Below, piece by piece: positions 53,218 to 63,251 of a DNA stretch of 64,000 nt. The position numbers were made by a program, and so were the translations under genes. Numbering within the stretch: position 1 is the first letter of the stretch; each line of letters starts with the position of its first letter. The DNA is from Shewanella putrefaciens (lineage in GTDB: Bacteria; Pseudomonadota; Gammaproteobacteria; Enterobacterales; Shewanellaceae): positions 2,560,501 through 2,624,500 of the forward strand of contig NZ_CP066369.1 in the NCBI RefSeq assembly GCF_016406305.1, given 5' to 3'. The notes under the pieces are model-generated. The model did not search any database. It was not told where the DNA came from and saw only the letters and a program-made list of their open reading frames with translations.

Positions 53218-54090
53218 TTACCAACCCGTTTTAGCACGTAGCGCTTTGCCGATATCCGCTAACGAGCGGACAGTAGTCACACCCGCCGCTTCTAAAGCAG
53301 CAAACTTGTCAGCAGCTGTACCTTTACCGCCAGCGATAATCGCGCCAGCATGGCCCATACGCTTACCAGCAGGTGCAGTGACACCGGCAATGTAAGAAAC
53401 CACAGGCTTAGTCACGTGAGCTTTGATATAAGCCGCCGCTTCTTCTTCAGCAGTACCACCGATTTCACCGATCATCACGATGGCTTCAGTCTGTGGATCG
53501 TTTTGGAACATTTCCAATACGTCGATGAAGTTAGTACCTGGAATTGGGTCACCACCGATACCTACGCAAGTAGATTGGCCGAAACCTTCATCAGTGGTTT
53601 GCTTAACCGCTTCATAGGTCAGCGTACCTGAACGAGAAACGATACCCACTTTACCTTTTAAGTGGATGTGACCTGGCATGATACCAATCTTACATTCACC
53701 TGGGGTGATAACACCTGGGCAGTTAGGACCGATCATGCGAACGCCAGTTTCTTCCAGCTTCACTTTCACTTCCAGCATATCCAGTGTTGGAATACCTTCA
53801 GTGATACACACGATAAGCTCAATGCCACCGTCGATAGCTTCGAGGATCGCATCTTTACAGAAAGGTGCTGGAACATAGATAACAGAAGCTGTTGCGCCAG
53901 TGGCTGCAACCGCGTCTTTCACAGTGTTAAACACTGGCAGACCTAAGTGCTCGCTGCCGCCTTTACCAGGAGACACACCACCGACCATTTGCGTACCGTA
54001 ATCGATCGCTTGCTGTGAGTGGAATGTACCTTGACCACCGGTAAAGCCTTGGCAAATTACCTTGGTATCTTTATTGATTAAGACAGACAT
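53218..54090 (-). CDS. sucD: Succinyl-CoA ligase alpha subunit
   Basis: With SucC it interconverts succinyl-CoA and succinate with ADP or GDP phosphorylation in the TCA cycle. The 290 residues have the CoA-binding Rossmann region ([15 protein letters not shown]), the catalytic phospho-His in [14 protein letters not shown] near residue 245, and the IGPNCPGVI block. Its ATG overlaps the sucC stop by one base (TAATG). It is the last gene of sucABCD before the terminator. Confidence 0.99.
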   Translation of the reverse strand: MSVLINKDTKVICQGFTGGQGTFHSQQAIDYGTQMVGGVSPGKGGSEHLGLPVFNTVKDAVAATGATASVIYVPAPFCKDAILEAIDGGIELIVCITEGIPTLDMLEVKVKLEETGVRMIGPNCPGVITPGECKIGIMPGHIHLKGKVGIVSRSGTLTYEAVKQTTDEGFGQSTCVGIGGDPIPGTNFIDVLEMFQNDPQTEAIVMIGEIGGTAEEEAAAYIKAHVTKPVVSYIAGVTAPAGKRMGHAGAIIAGGKGTAADKFAALEAAGVTTVRSLADIGKALRAKTGW

Positions 54091-55256
54091 TATTTGCCCT
54101 CCGCAGCTTTAACTACTTGCTCAGCCGCATCAGTCAGACTGGTAGCTGCAATGATATCAAGACCAGATTTTGCCAGAACTTCACGGCCTAATTCAGCATT
54201 AGTACCTTCTAAACGCACCACAACTGGAACCTTAACGCCCACTTCTTTAACGGCGCCAATGATACCTTCTGCGATCATGTCACAACGTACGATACCGCCG
54301 AAGATGTTAACCAGAACCGCTTTCACATTGCTGTCAGACAGAATGATTTTGAACGCTTCAGCAACACGTTCTTTGGTCGCGCCGCCACCTACGTCGAGGA
54401 AGTTCGCTGGCTTGCCACCGTGCAAGTTAACGATATCCATAGTACCCATAGCCAGACCAGCACCGTTCACCATACAGCCAACGTTACCGTCTAATGCCAC
54501 GTAGTTCAGTTCGAACATTGCAGCGTGGGCCTCACGGGCGTCATCCTGTGATGGATCGTGCATTGCTTTAACTTTTGGCTGACGGAACAGTGCGTTACCA
54601 TCGATACCAATTTTACCGTCTAGGCAGTGCAGGTTACCTTCAGTGGTGATAACCAGTGGGTTGATTTCCAGCAGTGCAAAATCATGATCAACGAACATAG
54701 TCGCCAGACCCATGAAGATCTTAGTGAACTGTTTCATTTGAGTTGGATTCAAACCCAGTTTGAAGCCAAGATCACGGGCTTGATATGGCTGTGGGCCTGT
54801 CAGCGGATCGATAATCGCTTTGTGAATGAGTTCTGGCGTTTCTTCTGCCACTTTCTCAATCTCAACACCGCCTTCAGTTGACGCCATAAACACGACGCGG
54901 CGTGTGCTACGGTCAACGACTGCGCCTAAGTACAGTTCGTTAGCGATGTCGGTGCAGCTTTCTACCAAAATTTTAGCAACTGGCTGGCCTTTCTCATCCG
55001 TTTGATAAGTCACCAGATTTTTGCCTAACCAGTGTTCGGCAAAGGCTCTGATTTCTTCTTTATCGCCAGTGACTTTAACGCCACCCGCTTTACCGCGGCC
55101 GCCTGCGTGCACTTGGCACTTAACAACCCATAAATTTCCGCCAATACGGCCTGCCGCTTCTACAGCTTCTTGGGCTGTATCACATGCAAAACCTTCTGAC
55201 ACTGGTAAACCATATTCGGCAAATAGGGATTTTGCCTGATACTCATGCAAATTCAT
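54090..55256 (-). CDS. sucC: Succinyl-CoA ligase beta subunit
   Basis: ATP-grasp subunit of 388 residues that carries nucleotide specificity. The start [47 protein letters not shown] and [16 protein letters not shown] mark the family. It overlaps sucD by one base. A GC-rich 8-bp hairpin at 55290-55308 lies between sucB and this gene and could protect or pause the transcript. Confidence 0.99.
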   Translation of the reverse strand: MNLHEYQAKSLFAEYGLPVSEGFACDTAQEAVEAAGRIGGNLWVVKCQVHAGGRGKAGGVKVTGDKEEIRAFAEHWLGKNLVTYQTDEKGQPVAKILVESCTDIANELYLGAVVDRSTRRVVFMASTEGGVEIEKVAEETPELIHKAIIDPLTGPQPYQARDLGFKLGLNPTQMKQFTKIFMGLATMFVDHDFALLEINPLVITTEGNLHCLDGKIGIDGNALFRQPKVKAMHDPSQDDAREAHAAMFELNYVALDGNVGCMVNGAGLAMGTMDIVNLHGGKPANFLDVGGGATKERVAEAFKIILSDSNVKAVLVNIFGGIVRCDMIAEGIIGAVKEVGVKVPVVVRLEGTNAELGREVLAKSGLDIIAATSLTDAAEQVVKAAEGK

Positions 55257-55289
55257 GATGATCTATCCGTATACTTCTAATCAAATCCA

Positions 55290-55308
55290 ACTGGCCCTAA
55301 GGGCCAGT
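55290..55308 (-). promoter_or_regulatory. Intercistronic hairpin between sucB and sucC
   Basis: ACTGGCCC/GGGCCAGT with TAA loop, no U tract on the coding strand. This looks like an RNA-stabilising or processing hairpin rather than a terminator. Confidence 0.65.
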
Positions 55309-55332
55309 CACGAGGGTATGTCTGGCTTTTTC

Positions 55333-56535
55333 TTATAGATCGAGCAGCAGACGTGTTGGGTCTTCTAGGAAGTCTTTAATCGCAACCAAGAAACCAACAG
55401 ACTCACGGCCATCAACAATACGATGGTCATATGAGAGTGCTAGGTACATCATGGGCAGAATTTCAACCTGACCATTGACTGCCATTGGGCGATCTTTAAT
55501 GGCATGCATGCCTAAAATCGCGCTTTGTGGCAGGTTAAGAATCGGGGTAGACATCAGTGAACCGAAGACGCCACCGTTAGTCACGGTGAAGTTACCACCT
55601 GTCATATCGGCAACCGTCAGTTTACCATCACGGCCTTTAATGGCCAGATCGCGCACGGCTTTTTCGATTTCAGCGAGGCTCATGGTATCCGTATCACGTA
55701 ACACTGGTGTTACCAGACCACGTGGTGTTGATACTGCGATGCTGATGTCGAAGTAGTTGTGATATACGATATCATCGCCATCGATTGATGCGTTCACTTC
55801 TGGGAAGCGTTTCAGCGCTTCGGTCACCGCTTTCACATAGAAAGACATGAAACCTAAACGGATACCGTGGCGCTTTTCAAAGATATCTTGGTACTGCTTA
55901 CGGATATCCATGATGGGCTTCATGTTCACTTCGTTGAACGTCGTGAGCATAGCGGTAGAGTTTTTCGCTTCTAATAGACGATTCGCGATTGTCTTACGCA
56001 GGCGAGTCATAGGAACACGCTTCTCGCTACGGCCCGCAGCAAGAGGAGCAACTACAGGCGCAGCCGCTACCGCAGCCGCCTTTGGCGCCCCTTTTGATGC
56101 AGAGCTAACATAGGCTTCAACGTCTTCTTTAGTGATACGCCCACCCACACCAGTGCCTTTCACTTTGCTGGCATCCACATTGTGCTCTGCCAGTAAACGA
56201 CGAACTGAAGGGCTTAAGGCATCGTTGCTTTCTTCGCTTGTGGCAACGGGCGCAGCCGCTTCGGCTTGGGCTTTAGTCACTTCTTGACCAGAAACCGCAC
56301 CGGCGATGAATCTTGCAATCACTTGTTCGCCAAGAACGGTGTCGCCCTCTTGGAACAGAAACTCACCGATGTGACCATCTTCCGGCGCAACCACTTCAAG
56401 AACCACTTTATCGGTTTCAATATCAACCAGATTTTGATCACGAGAAACCTGCTCGCCTACTTTCACATGCCAAGTGGCAATCGTGGCATCGGCAACAGAT
56501 TCTGGTAGTACGGGTACCTTGATTTCGATACTCAT
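55333..56535 (-). CDS. sucB: Dihydrolipoyllysine-residue succinyltransferase (E2o)
   Basis: E2 core of the 2-oxoglutarate dehydrogenase complex, passing the succinyl group from lipoyl to CoA. One lipoyl domain (residues 1-80, with ETDKVVLEV carrying the modified Lys), an E3-binding domain ([23 protein letters not shown], ~110-145), an Ala/Pro linker, and the catalytic core ending in [16 protein letters not shown] with the catalytic His. AAAGGA precedes the ATG. sucA is 31 bp upstream. Confidence 0.98.
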   Translation of the reverse strand: MSIEIKVPVLPESVADATIATWHVKVGEQVSRDQNLVDIETDKVVLEVVAPEDGHIGEFLFQEGDTVLGEQVIARFIAGAVSGQEVTKAQAEAAAPVATSEESNDALSPSVRRLLAEHNVDASKVKGTGVGGRITKEDVEAYVSSASKGAPKAAAVAAAPVVAPLAAGRSEKRVPMTRLRKTIANRLLEAKNSTAMLTTFNEVNMKPIMDIRKQYQDIFEKRHGIRLGFMSFYVKAVTEALKRFPEVNASIDGDDIVYHNYFDISIAVSTPRGLVTPVLRDTDTMSLAEIEKAVRDLAIKGRDGKLTVADMTGGNFTVTNGGVFGSLMSTPILNLPQSAILGMHAIKDRPMAVNGQVEILPMMYLALSYDHRIVDGRESVGFLVAIKDFLEDPTRLLLDL

Positions 56536-56566
56536 GAAAAACTATCCTTTTATAAAATGTCTATTA

Positions 56567-59398
56567 CTACAGTGTGGTTGTGAGTTTTAAGGCACTGTTT
56601 ACTAAAGATTCTTGCTGATGTGCGTGCAGTTCTGGATAACCACATGCAGGAGCAGCCGAGGCTTCACGACCCGCGTAGGTTAACTGTGCACCAGCAGGAA
56701 TCGCAGCCCAGAAGTGATGTTGGCTAGAATACCAAGCACCTTGGTTTTGCGGCTCTTCCTGACACCAAACGAAATCTTTCACATGTTGGAAATCCGCCAA
56801 AGCAACGACCATTTCATCGTGTGGGAACGGATATAACTGTTCGACACGAATAAGCGCTACGTTAGTGATATTTTCTTTACGACGTTTTTCCAATAGCTCA
56901 AAGTAAACTTTGCCACTACAGAAGACGACTCTATCAACCTTGCTCGCTTCCAAGGTGTCGATTTCACCGATCACGTTTTGGAAACTACCATTGGCTAATT
57001 CTTCCATGCTTGAAACCGCTAATGGATGACGTAGCAATGACTTAGGTGACATTACCACCAAAGGACGGCGCATTGGGCGCACCACTTGGCGGCGCAGCAT
57101 ATGGTAAACCTGTGCCGGTGTTGAAGGCACACACACTTGCATATTATGGTTAGCACACATCTGCAAGAAACGCTCTAAACGGGCGCTTGAATGCTCAGGA
57201 CCCTGACCTTCATAACCATGCGGTAACAGCATAGTCAGACCACATAAACGGCCCCACTTCTGCTCACCCGATGACAGGAATTGGTCAATAACCACTTGAG
57301 CACAGTTGGCAAAGTCACCAAACTGCGCTTCCCAAATCGTTAAACCACCGGGTTCTGCCGTCGCATAACCATACTCAAACGCCAGCACTGAGGCTTCTGA
57401 TAATACTGAGTCAGTAATATCGATTGGGCCTTGTTCATCGGCAATGTTGCGTAGTGGTAAATAGGTGGTCGCATCGTTTTGATTATGCAGTACAGCATGG
57501 CGATGGAAGAATGTTCCACGGCCAGAATCTTGCCCTGTGATGCGAATACGCTTGTTGTCTTCCAGAATCGAGGCATAGGCCAAGGTTTCTGCAAAGCCCC
57601 AGTCGAGTAACTTCTCACCTTTGGCCATAGCAACTCGGTCACCGTAAATTTTGGCAACACGGGATTGTAATGGATGGCTTTCAGGCACATAGCTGAGTTT
57701 ATCGGCTAGCTTCTGTAAACGCTCGATAGGCATTGATGCTTGATAGGCTTCATCCCATTCACGGCCTATATGGGGTGTCCAGTCAACGGAATGGAGTGTC
57801 ATTGGACGCCATTCTTTCACTACGCAATCACCTTGGTCTAAGGCATCGCGGTAGTTGTTGATCATGCCTGTCACTTCATCGGCAGCGATAGTGTTCTCTG
57901 CGATCAGCTTATCAGCATAGATTTTACGCGGCGTTGGGTGTTTTTTGATCTTGGCATACATCAAAGGCTGAGTTGCACTTGGCTCGTCGGCCTCGTTGTG
58001 ACCATGGCGACGGTAGCAGACTAAGTCGATAACCACATCACGTTTAAACTCGTTACGGTAATCAACGGCCAGTTGCGACACAAAGGCCACAGCTTCCGGA
58101 TCGTCGGAGTTAACGTGGAAAATCGGCGCCTGAACCATCTTAGCGATATCGGTACAGTATTCAGTCGAACGCACATCGTGGTGATTAGAAGTGGTAAAGC
58201 CCACTTGGTTATTCACTACGATGCGAATGCTGCCGCCCACTTTAAAGCCACGGGTTTGAGACATGTTGAATGTCTCTTGCACTATACCTTGACCAGTTAT
58301 CGCAGAATCACCATGGATAGTGATTGGCATCACCTGTAGACCATCTTTACAACCACGACGGTCTTGGCGCGCACGTACAGAGCCCATCACCACAGGGTTC
58401 ACGATTTCAAGGTGCGACGGGTTAAAGGCCAGTGCTAAATGCACGTTGCCGCCCGGCGTTTCAAAATCAGAGGAGAAACCTTGGTGGTACTTAACGTCAC
58501 CCGAACCATGGGTATCGGCGTGCTTACCCGCGAATTCATCGAACAACTCAGCGGGACGCTTGCCTAAGACGTTAATCAAGACGTTTAAGCGACCACGGTG
58601 CGCCATACCAACGACGATTTCTTTGGTTCCGACTTCGCCTGCACGGTAAATAATTTCGCGCATCATAGGCACTAGCGCATCGCCGCCTTCTAAGGAGAAG
58701 CGTTTTGCACCTGGGAATTTAGCCCCAAGGTATTTTTCGATGCCTTCGGCGGCGTTTAAGCCTTCAAGAATACGGGTCTTAACATTTTTATCGTAATTAG
58801 CTTTACCTAAGGACGGTTCGAGACGTTGTTGGATCCAACGCTTCTCATCGGTGTCGGTAATATGCATGTATTCGGCACCGATAGAACCACAGTAAGTGGC
58901 TTTCAATGCCTTGACTAGATCCGCCAGCTTCATGGTTTCGCCGCCATGGGCGAAAGAACCTGTATTGAACTCGCGCTCCATGTCTTCTTTAGTCAAACCG
59001 TGGAAGGCAGGGTCTAAATCGGCGACAGGTTCACGTTTCCACAGTTCGAGGGGATCAAGGTTAGCACCTTGGTGACCACGAAAACGATGGGCATTGATCA
59101 GCTGCAGGACTTTAACTTGCTTAGCATCCATTTCAGGATCGGTCACACGAGCCGAGCTCTTATGGCGTCCTTCAAGGGCTAAACTGCGGAAATAATCACG
59201 TACTTTTGAGTGAGCAGCTTCAGGCGCGTCTTTAGAGGCACCGTTCACCGGAGGGAGATTATCAAATACCGCACGCCAATCGTCAGAGACTGACTGTGGG
59301 TCTTCTTGATAGGCTTCATACATCTCTTCTACGTAGGTCGAATTTGCACCACTTAAGTGAGATGATTCGAGCCAGGCTTTCATGATGCCTTGGTGCAT
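56567..59398 (-). CDS. sucA: 2-oxoglutarate dehydrogenase E1 component
   Basis: Thiamin diphosphate-dependent E1 subunit, decarboxylating 2-oxoglutarate. The 943 residues hold the small N-terminal E2-binding helix (MKAWLESSHLSGANSTYVEEMYE), the MAHRGRLNVLINVLGK and HGDSAITGQGIVQET blocks with the cofactor His, and FNMSQTRGF. ATG 59398 with AAAGGAA is chosen over TTG 59413. A terminator-like hairpin lies between this gene and sdhB upstream, so expression from sdhC may be partly attenuated. Confidence 0.98.
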   Translation of the reverse strand: MHQGIMKAWLESSHLSGANSTYVEEMYEAYQEDPQSVSDDWRAVFDNLPPVNGASKDAPEAAHSKVRDYFRSLALEGRHKSSARVTDPEMDAKQVKVLQLINAHRFRGHQGANLDPLELWKREPVADLDPAFHGLTKEDMEREFNTGSFAHGGETMKLADLVKALKATYCGSIGAEYMHITDTDEKRWIQQRLEPSLGKANYDKNVKTRILEGLNAAEGIEKYLGAKFPGAKRFSLEGGDALVPMMREIIYRAGEVGTKEIVVGMAHRGRLNVLINVLGKRPAELFDEFAGKHADTHGSGDVKYHQGFSSDFETPGGNVHLALAFNPSHLEIVNPVVMGSVRARQDRRGCKDGLQVMPITIHGDSAITGQGIVQETFNMSQTRGFKVGGSIRIVVNNQVGFTTSNHHDVRSTEYCTDIAKMVQAPIFHVNSDDPEAVAFVSQLAVDYRNEFKRDVVIDLVCYRRHGHNEADEPSATQPLMYAKIKKHPTPRKIYADKLIAENTIAADEVTGMINNYRDALDQGDCVVKEWRPMTLHSVDWTPHIGREWDEAYQASMPIERLQKLADKLSYVPESHPLQSRVAKIYGDRVAMAKGEKLLDWGFAETLAYASILEDNKRIRITGQDSGRGTFFHRHAVLHNQNDATTYLPLRNIADEQGPIDITDSVLSEASVLAFEYGYATAEPGGLTIWEAQFGDFANCAQVVIDQFLSSGEQKWGRLCGLTMLLPHGYEGQGPEHSSARLERFLQMCANHNMQVCVPSTPAQVYHMLRRQVVRPMRRPLVVMSPKSLLRHPLAVSSMEELANGSFQNVIGEIDTLEASKVDRVVFCSGKVYFELLEKRRKENITNVALIRVEQLYPFPHDEMVVALADFQHVKDFVWCQEEPQNQGAWYSSQHHFWAAIPAGAQLTYAGREASAAPACGYPELHAHQQESLVNSALKLTTTL

Positions 59399-59535
59399 TT
59401 CTATTCCTTTCAAACTTTATACACGTGCTTAGCCATAGTATTGAATATGCGATCAGGTGCGATGAGCATCGACGCATAATTTCTGCCGCCCCTAGATGTC
59501 CAGATATACGGCGCGTTGTCTTCCATTACATACGC

Positions 59536-59571
59536 AAAAGAGTCACCTTCTGCTACCCGAAAGTGACTCTT
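59536..59571 (-). terminator. Terminator-like hairpin between sdhB and sucA
   Basis: On the minus strand AAGAGTCAC pairs with GTGACTCTT (extended by TT/AA across one mismatch) around a ~10-nt loop and is followed by a T tract of four or so. It lies 42 nt after the sdhB stop and about 140 nt before sucA, where readthrough control would act. Confidence 0.6.
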
Positions 59572-59612
59572 CAAGAGCTATATTATTATTGGTTTCAGCT
59601 CGGGTTCTCGCA

Positions 59613-60320
59613 TTACACAGCTCGCTTAAGCAGCATAGACTTAATATGACCAATTGCTTTAGTCGGATTAAGTCCTTTTGGACACACGTCAACGCAGTTC
59701 ATGATGCCATGGCAACGGAACACGCTATAGGCGTCGTCCAGCTCAGATAAACGTTCTTCTGTTGCTGTATCACGACTGTCGATCAAGAAACGGTAGGCGT
59801 GGAGCAAACCGCTAGGACCGATAAATTTATCAGGATTCCACCAGAATGATGGGCAAGCCGTAGAACAACAGGCACACATGATACATTCGTACAGACCATC
59901 TAAGTGCGCACGCTCTTCAGGTGACTGTAAGTGTTCACGGGCTGGCATCTTCTCATCATTGATGAGATAAGGCTTGATCTTCTCGTATTGCTTGTAGAAT
60001 TGAGTTAAATCAACCACTAAATCACGTACCACTGGCATACCTGGCAGCGGACGGATTTCCAATTTCTTACCCTTAAAGGTTGAGATTGGCGTAATACAAG
60101 CTAAACCGTTTTTACCATTCATATTAACGCCGTCGCTACCACACACGCCTTCACGGCATGAACGACGAAACGCTAAGGTTGGATCTTGCTCTTTTAACTT
60201 GATCAGTGCATCGAGCACCATCATGTCTGAGCCTTCAGCCACTTCTAAGCTGTAATCCTGCATGTATGGCTTAGTATCTACATCAGGATTGTAGCGATAA
60301 ACTGCAAATTCCAATTTCAT
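59613..60320 (-). CDS. sdhB: Succinate dehydrogenase iron-sulfur subunit
   Basis: Electron-transfer subunit of complex II with [2Fe-2S], [4Fe-4S] and [3Fe-4S] clusters. The 235 residues show CREGVCGSDGVNMNGKNGLAC for the first and CIMCACCSTACPSFWW plus CHGIMNCVDVCPKGLNP for the others. ATG 60320 follows TAGGAGTGGCAAAG; a GTG at 60329 overlaps the ribosome site. It lies 11 nt after sdhA. Confidence 0.99.
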   Translation of the reverse strand: MKLEFAVYRYNPDVDTKPYMQDYSLEVAEGSDMMVLDALIKLKEQDPTLAFRRSCREGVCGSDGVNMNGKNGLACITPISTFKGKKLEIRPLPGMPVVRDLVVDLTQFYKQYEKIKPYLINDEKMPAREHLQSPEERAHLDGLYECIMCACCSTACPSFWWNPDKFIGPSGLLHAYRFLIDSRDTATEERLSELDDAYSVFRCHGIMNCVDVCPKGLNPTKAIGHIKSMLLKRAV

Positions 60321-60331
60321 CTTTGCCACTC

Positions 60332-62098
60332 CTAGTAGGTACGTTTCTTCGGCGGGAATGCTTCACGTAACTTAGGCGCCATATTTACAGCACGACGGTC
60401 CATGGTTTCGCTCACAGGGTCAAACAAGCTGTGGCATAACCAGTTTTCATCATCACGCTCTAAATAATCTTCACGTGAGTGAGCGCCGCGGCTCTCAGTA
60501 CGGAAGTTAGCGGCATAAGCGGTCGCAATCGCCGTTGCCATTAAGTTATCTAACTCTAAACATTCAATACGTTGAGTATTGAATTCACGAGAGTTATCAG
60601 ACAACTTAGCATTTTCTAAACGCTTACGGATAGCTTTCAACTGCTCTAAACCTTCAGCCATAGCATCGCCACGACGGAATACTGAGAAGTTTAATTGCAT
60701 GCAAAGTTGTAAATCCTTACGGATTTGCGTTGGGTCTTCACCGTCTTTGTTGTTTTCCCAACGGTTTAGACGTGCGAGTGACGCTTGAATATCCGCATCG
60801 GTAGCATCTTTAGGATCGGCGGTCTCATCGAGTGCCTTACCTAAATGTTGACCCGCTGCACGACCAAATACCACTAAGTCAAGCAATGAGTTACCGCCTA
60901 AACGGTTAGCACCGTGTACCGATACACAGGCAATTTCACCTACCGCGAATAAACCGATAACATCCTGCTCACTACCATCTTCGTTCTTGCGAATCACTTG
61001 ACCGCTGACCTTAGTGGGTAGACCGCCCATCATATAATGACAGGTTGGTAATACAGGGATTGGACCATCGGCCGGATCGATATGGGCAAAGGTACGAGAC
61101 AATTCACACACGCCTGGTAAACGCGCTTCTAAGGTCTCTTTACCTAAATGGTCGAGTTTCAATAAACAGTGTGGGCCTAATGGACCGTCTAAACCACGAC
61201 CTTCGCGGATTTCAGTCATCATAGAACGTGCTACCACGTCACGGGATGCTAAATCCTTCGCGTTAGGGGCATAACGCTCCATAAAACGCTCGCCGTCTTT
61301 GTTCAGCAGATAACCGCCTTCACCACGACAACCTTCAGTCACAAGTACACCCGCACCGGCGATGCCCGTTGGGTGGAATTGCCACATTTCCATATCCTGC
61401 ATTTGCACGCCAGCACGCATTGCCATACCGACACCGTCACCGGTATTGATATGTGCGTTTGTCGTAGACGCATAAATACGACCCGCACCGCCTGTCGCAA
61501 GAACAGTCGCCTTGGCTTTAAAATAAACGATTTCACCGGTTTCAATTTCAATCGCAGTACAACCGACGATGGCGCCATCGGCATTTTTAACCAAATCTAA
61601 CGCATACCACTCAGAGAAGACTTGTGTCTTGTGCTTCACGTTTTGCTGGTATAGACAGTGCAATAAAGCATGACCGGTACGGTCGGCAGCTGCCGCAGTA
61701 CGAGCCGCTTGCTCACCGCCAAAATTTTTAGATTGGCCACCGAAAGGACGTTGATAAATCTTTCCATTTTCGAAACGAGAAAAGGGTAAACCCATGTGCT
61801 CAAGTTCGATAATGGCTTCTGGACCGGTTTGACACATAAATTCGATAGCGTCTTGGTCACCGATAAAATCGGAACCTTTTACGGTATCGTACATATGTTG
61901 TTCCCAATGATCCTCATGGGCGTTACCTAACGCAACGGTGATACCACCCTGCGCAGACACAGTATGAGAACGGGTTGGGAATACTTTTGATAAAAGCGCA
62001 CAGCTCTTACCTTCTTTGGAGATCTGCAGTGCTGCGCGCATACCCGCACCACCGGCACCGATCACCACAGCATCAAATTCGCGTACTGAAATACTCAC
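60332..62098 (-). CDS. sdhA: Succinate dehydrogenase flavoprotein subunit
   Basis: Covalent FAD subunit that oxidises succinate to fumarate. The 588 residues include the FAD motif [16 protein letters not shown], the covalent-FAD His in SHTVSAQGG, the catalytic region [21 protein letters not shown] and [10 protein letters not shown] near the C-terminus. Translation begins at GTG 62098, directly adjacent to the sdhD stop (TAAGTG). Confidence 0.99.
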   Translation of the reverse strand: MSISVREFDAVVIGAGGAGMRAALQISKEGKSCALLSKVFPTRSHTVSAQGGITVALGNAHEDHWEQHMYDTVKGSDFIGDQDAIEFMCQTGPEAIIELEHMGLPFSRFENGKIYQRPFGGQSKNFGGEQAARTAAAADRTGHALLHCLYQQNVKHKTQVFSEWYALDLVKNADGAIVGCTAIEIETGEIVYFKAKATVLATGGAGRIYASTTNAHINTGDGVGMAMRAGVQMQDMEMWQFHPTGIAGAGVLVTEGCRGEGGYLLNKDGERFMERYAPNAKDLASRDVVARSMMTEIREGRGLDGPLGPHCLLKLDHLGKETLEARLPGVCELSRTFAHIDPADGPIPVLPTCHYMMGGLPTKVSGQVIRKNEDGSEQDVIGLFAVGEIACVSVHGANRLGGNSLLDLVVFGRAAGQHLGKALDETADPKDATDADIQASLARLNRWENNKDGEDPTQIRKDLQLCMQLNFSVFRRGDAMAEGLEQLKAIRKRLENAKLSDNSREFNTQRIECLELDNLMATAIATAYAANFRTESRGAHSREDYLERDDENWLCHSLFDPVSETMDRRAVNMAPKLREAFPPKKRTY

Positions 62099-62446
62099 TT
62101 AGACACCCCACACAATAACAATGCCGGCCGCTAAATAACAAAATACGGTAACGACAAAGGTGAACTGTAAAACACCACGTAACGACGTGCACTTGACGTA
62201 ATCTGTCAGCACTTGCCATACACCAATCCAGGCGTGGATAAGCAATGCCACTAGCGCAAGCAGTGTAAACACTTTCATCGGCAGAGCACTAAATAGGCCA
62301 TGCCAAACGTCGTAGGTGAGAGGGGAACTACATGCAATAAAGCCAACCAAGAAAATGGTGTAACAGGCGAGGATCACTGCACTAGCGCGTAGTAGAATAA
62401 AGTCATGAACACCACTGCGTCCAAAACTTGCTGCATTGGTTACCAT
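62099..62446 (-). CDS. sdhD: Succinate dehydrogenase membrane anchor subunit SdhD
   Basis: Membrane anchor of complex II, 115 residues with three hydrophobic segments and the haem/quinone-site elements (HDFILLRASAV, YDVWHGLF, LIHAWIGVWQVLTDYVK). The open frame runs 53 codons further upstream, but ATG 62446 matches SdhD length and overlaps the end of sdhC by 7 nt. Confidence 0.95.
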   Translation of the reverse strand: MVTNAASFGRSGVHDFILLRASAVILACYTIFLVGFIACSSPLTYDVWHGLFSALPMKVFTLLALVALLIHAWIGVWQVLTDYVKCTSLRGVLQFTFVVTVFCYLAAGIVIVWGV

Positions 62447-62835
62447 ACCCACATCCCCGCTAAAATTGAAAAGGCTACCGTTAATACAAAAACAGCTTTC
62501 GCTGATGCGGTACCCGAAGCCAACTCTTCCCAACGACCGGTATCCATTACTAAATGGCGTAGGCCACCGAATAAATGGAAGGTCAATGCAGTTAAAATGC
62601 CCCATATAATGAACTTCACAACGAAGTTATCGAATAGAGATTGCACGCCAGCAAAACTTTCAGCGGAGGCTAAAGATGAATTTAGCAACCAAATAAGAAT
62701 GCCAACAGCAAACAGCATGATGACGCCGGATACACGGTGAAGAATTGACACAATCGCTGTTGCAGGAAAGCGAATGGTCTGCAGATCTAAATGGACAGGT
62801 CTTTGCTTTTTCACGTTCTGCTCACTCAGCTCCAT
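62440..62835 (-). CDS. sdhC: Succinate dehydrogenase cytochrome b556 subunit SdhC
   Basis: Haem- and quinone-binding anchor subunit of complex II, 131 residues with three membrane helices. QRPVHLDLQTIRFPATAIVSILHRVSGV holds the quinone-site Ser and Arg region, and HLFGGLRHLVMD the axial haem His region. The ATG at 62835 has no strong ribosome site; GTG 62814 before KKQRPVHLDLQ is an alternative. A tiny out-of-frame ORF (MLNGAE) overlaps the start. First gene of the sdh-suc series, divergent from gltA. Confidence 0.95.
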   Translation of the reverse strand: MELSEQNVKKQRPVHLDLQTIRFPATAIVSILHRVSGVIMLFAVGILIWLLNSSLASAESFAGVQSLFDNFVVKFIIWGILTALTFHLFGGLRHLVMDTGRWEELASGTASAKAVFVLTVAFSILAGMWVW

Positions 62836-63251
62836 TGAGCATTTTTTTTGTTATGTGAACCGCTTTTGTACAAACTTTAAACTGAGAGGTAAATCACGGC
62901 AAAAGTAAACACAAAAGCAAAGTTTAAACAAACAGTTAACTATCTGAGCACGCTCTTATTTAACATGTAAACTAAGGGTACTTTATAATCGTTGTTTGCG
63001 GCCCTTATTGGGCGGAGGCAAGTATACTCGCGGCAAATGTCAAATACAAACATCACAGAATGCAAATTATGTTTTTTTGACGACTTTTTGGCGTAAGTGC
63101 CAGTTGCAGCAAGGAAAGTAAAGCGTTTTATACCATGGTCTAACAAATTTAAACGCTTATTTAAATTGAAATGTGATCTAGAATAGCTGTAAAGTAATGG
63201 CGGTTTGACATGCCGCACTCACAGATAAAAATGAAGTAAGGAGAACGGGGT
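62836..63251. promoter_or_regulatory. Divergent sdhC-gltA control region
   Basis: 416 bp, strongly A/T-rich, containing the start regions of both units. GTTAA-like words around 62925-62975 could belong to ArcA sites, which control these genes in E. coli, but I cannot score them. An inverted repeat AAGCGTTT/AAACGCTT is at 63121-63158. A TTGACA at 63205 has no matching -10 at normal spacing. No RNA gene is visible. Confidence 0.55.

Noticed and set aside
62447..62605. Longer sdhD with 53 extra N-terminal residues
   Set aside because: The extension overlaps sdhC and does not resemble SdhD; the shorter start fits family length.
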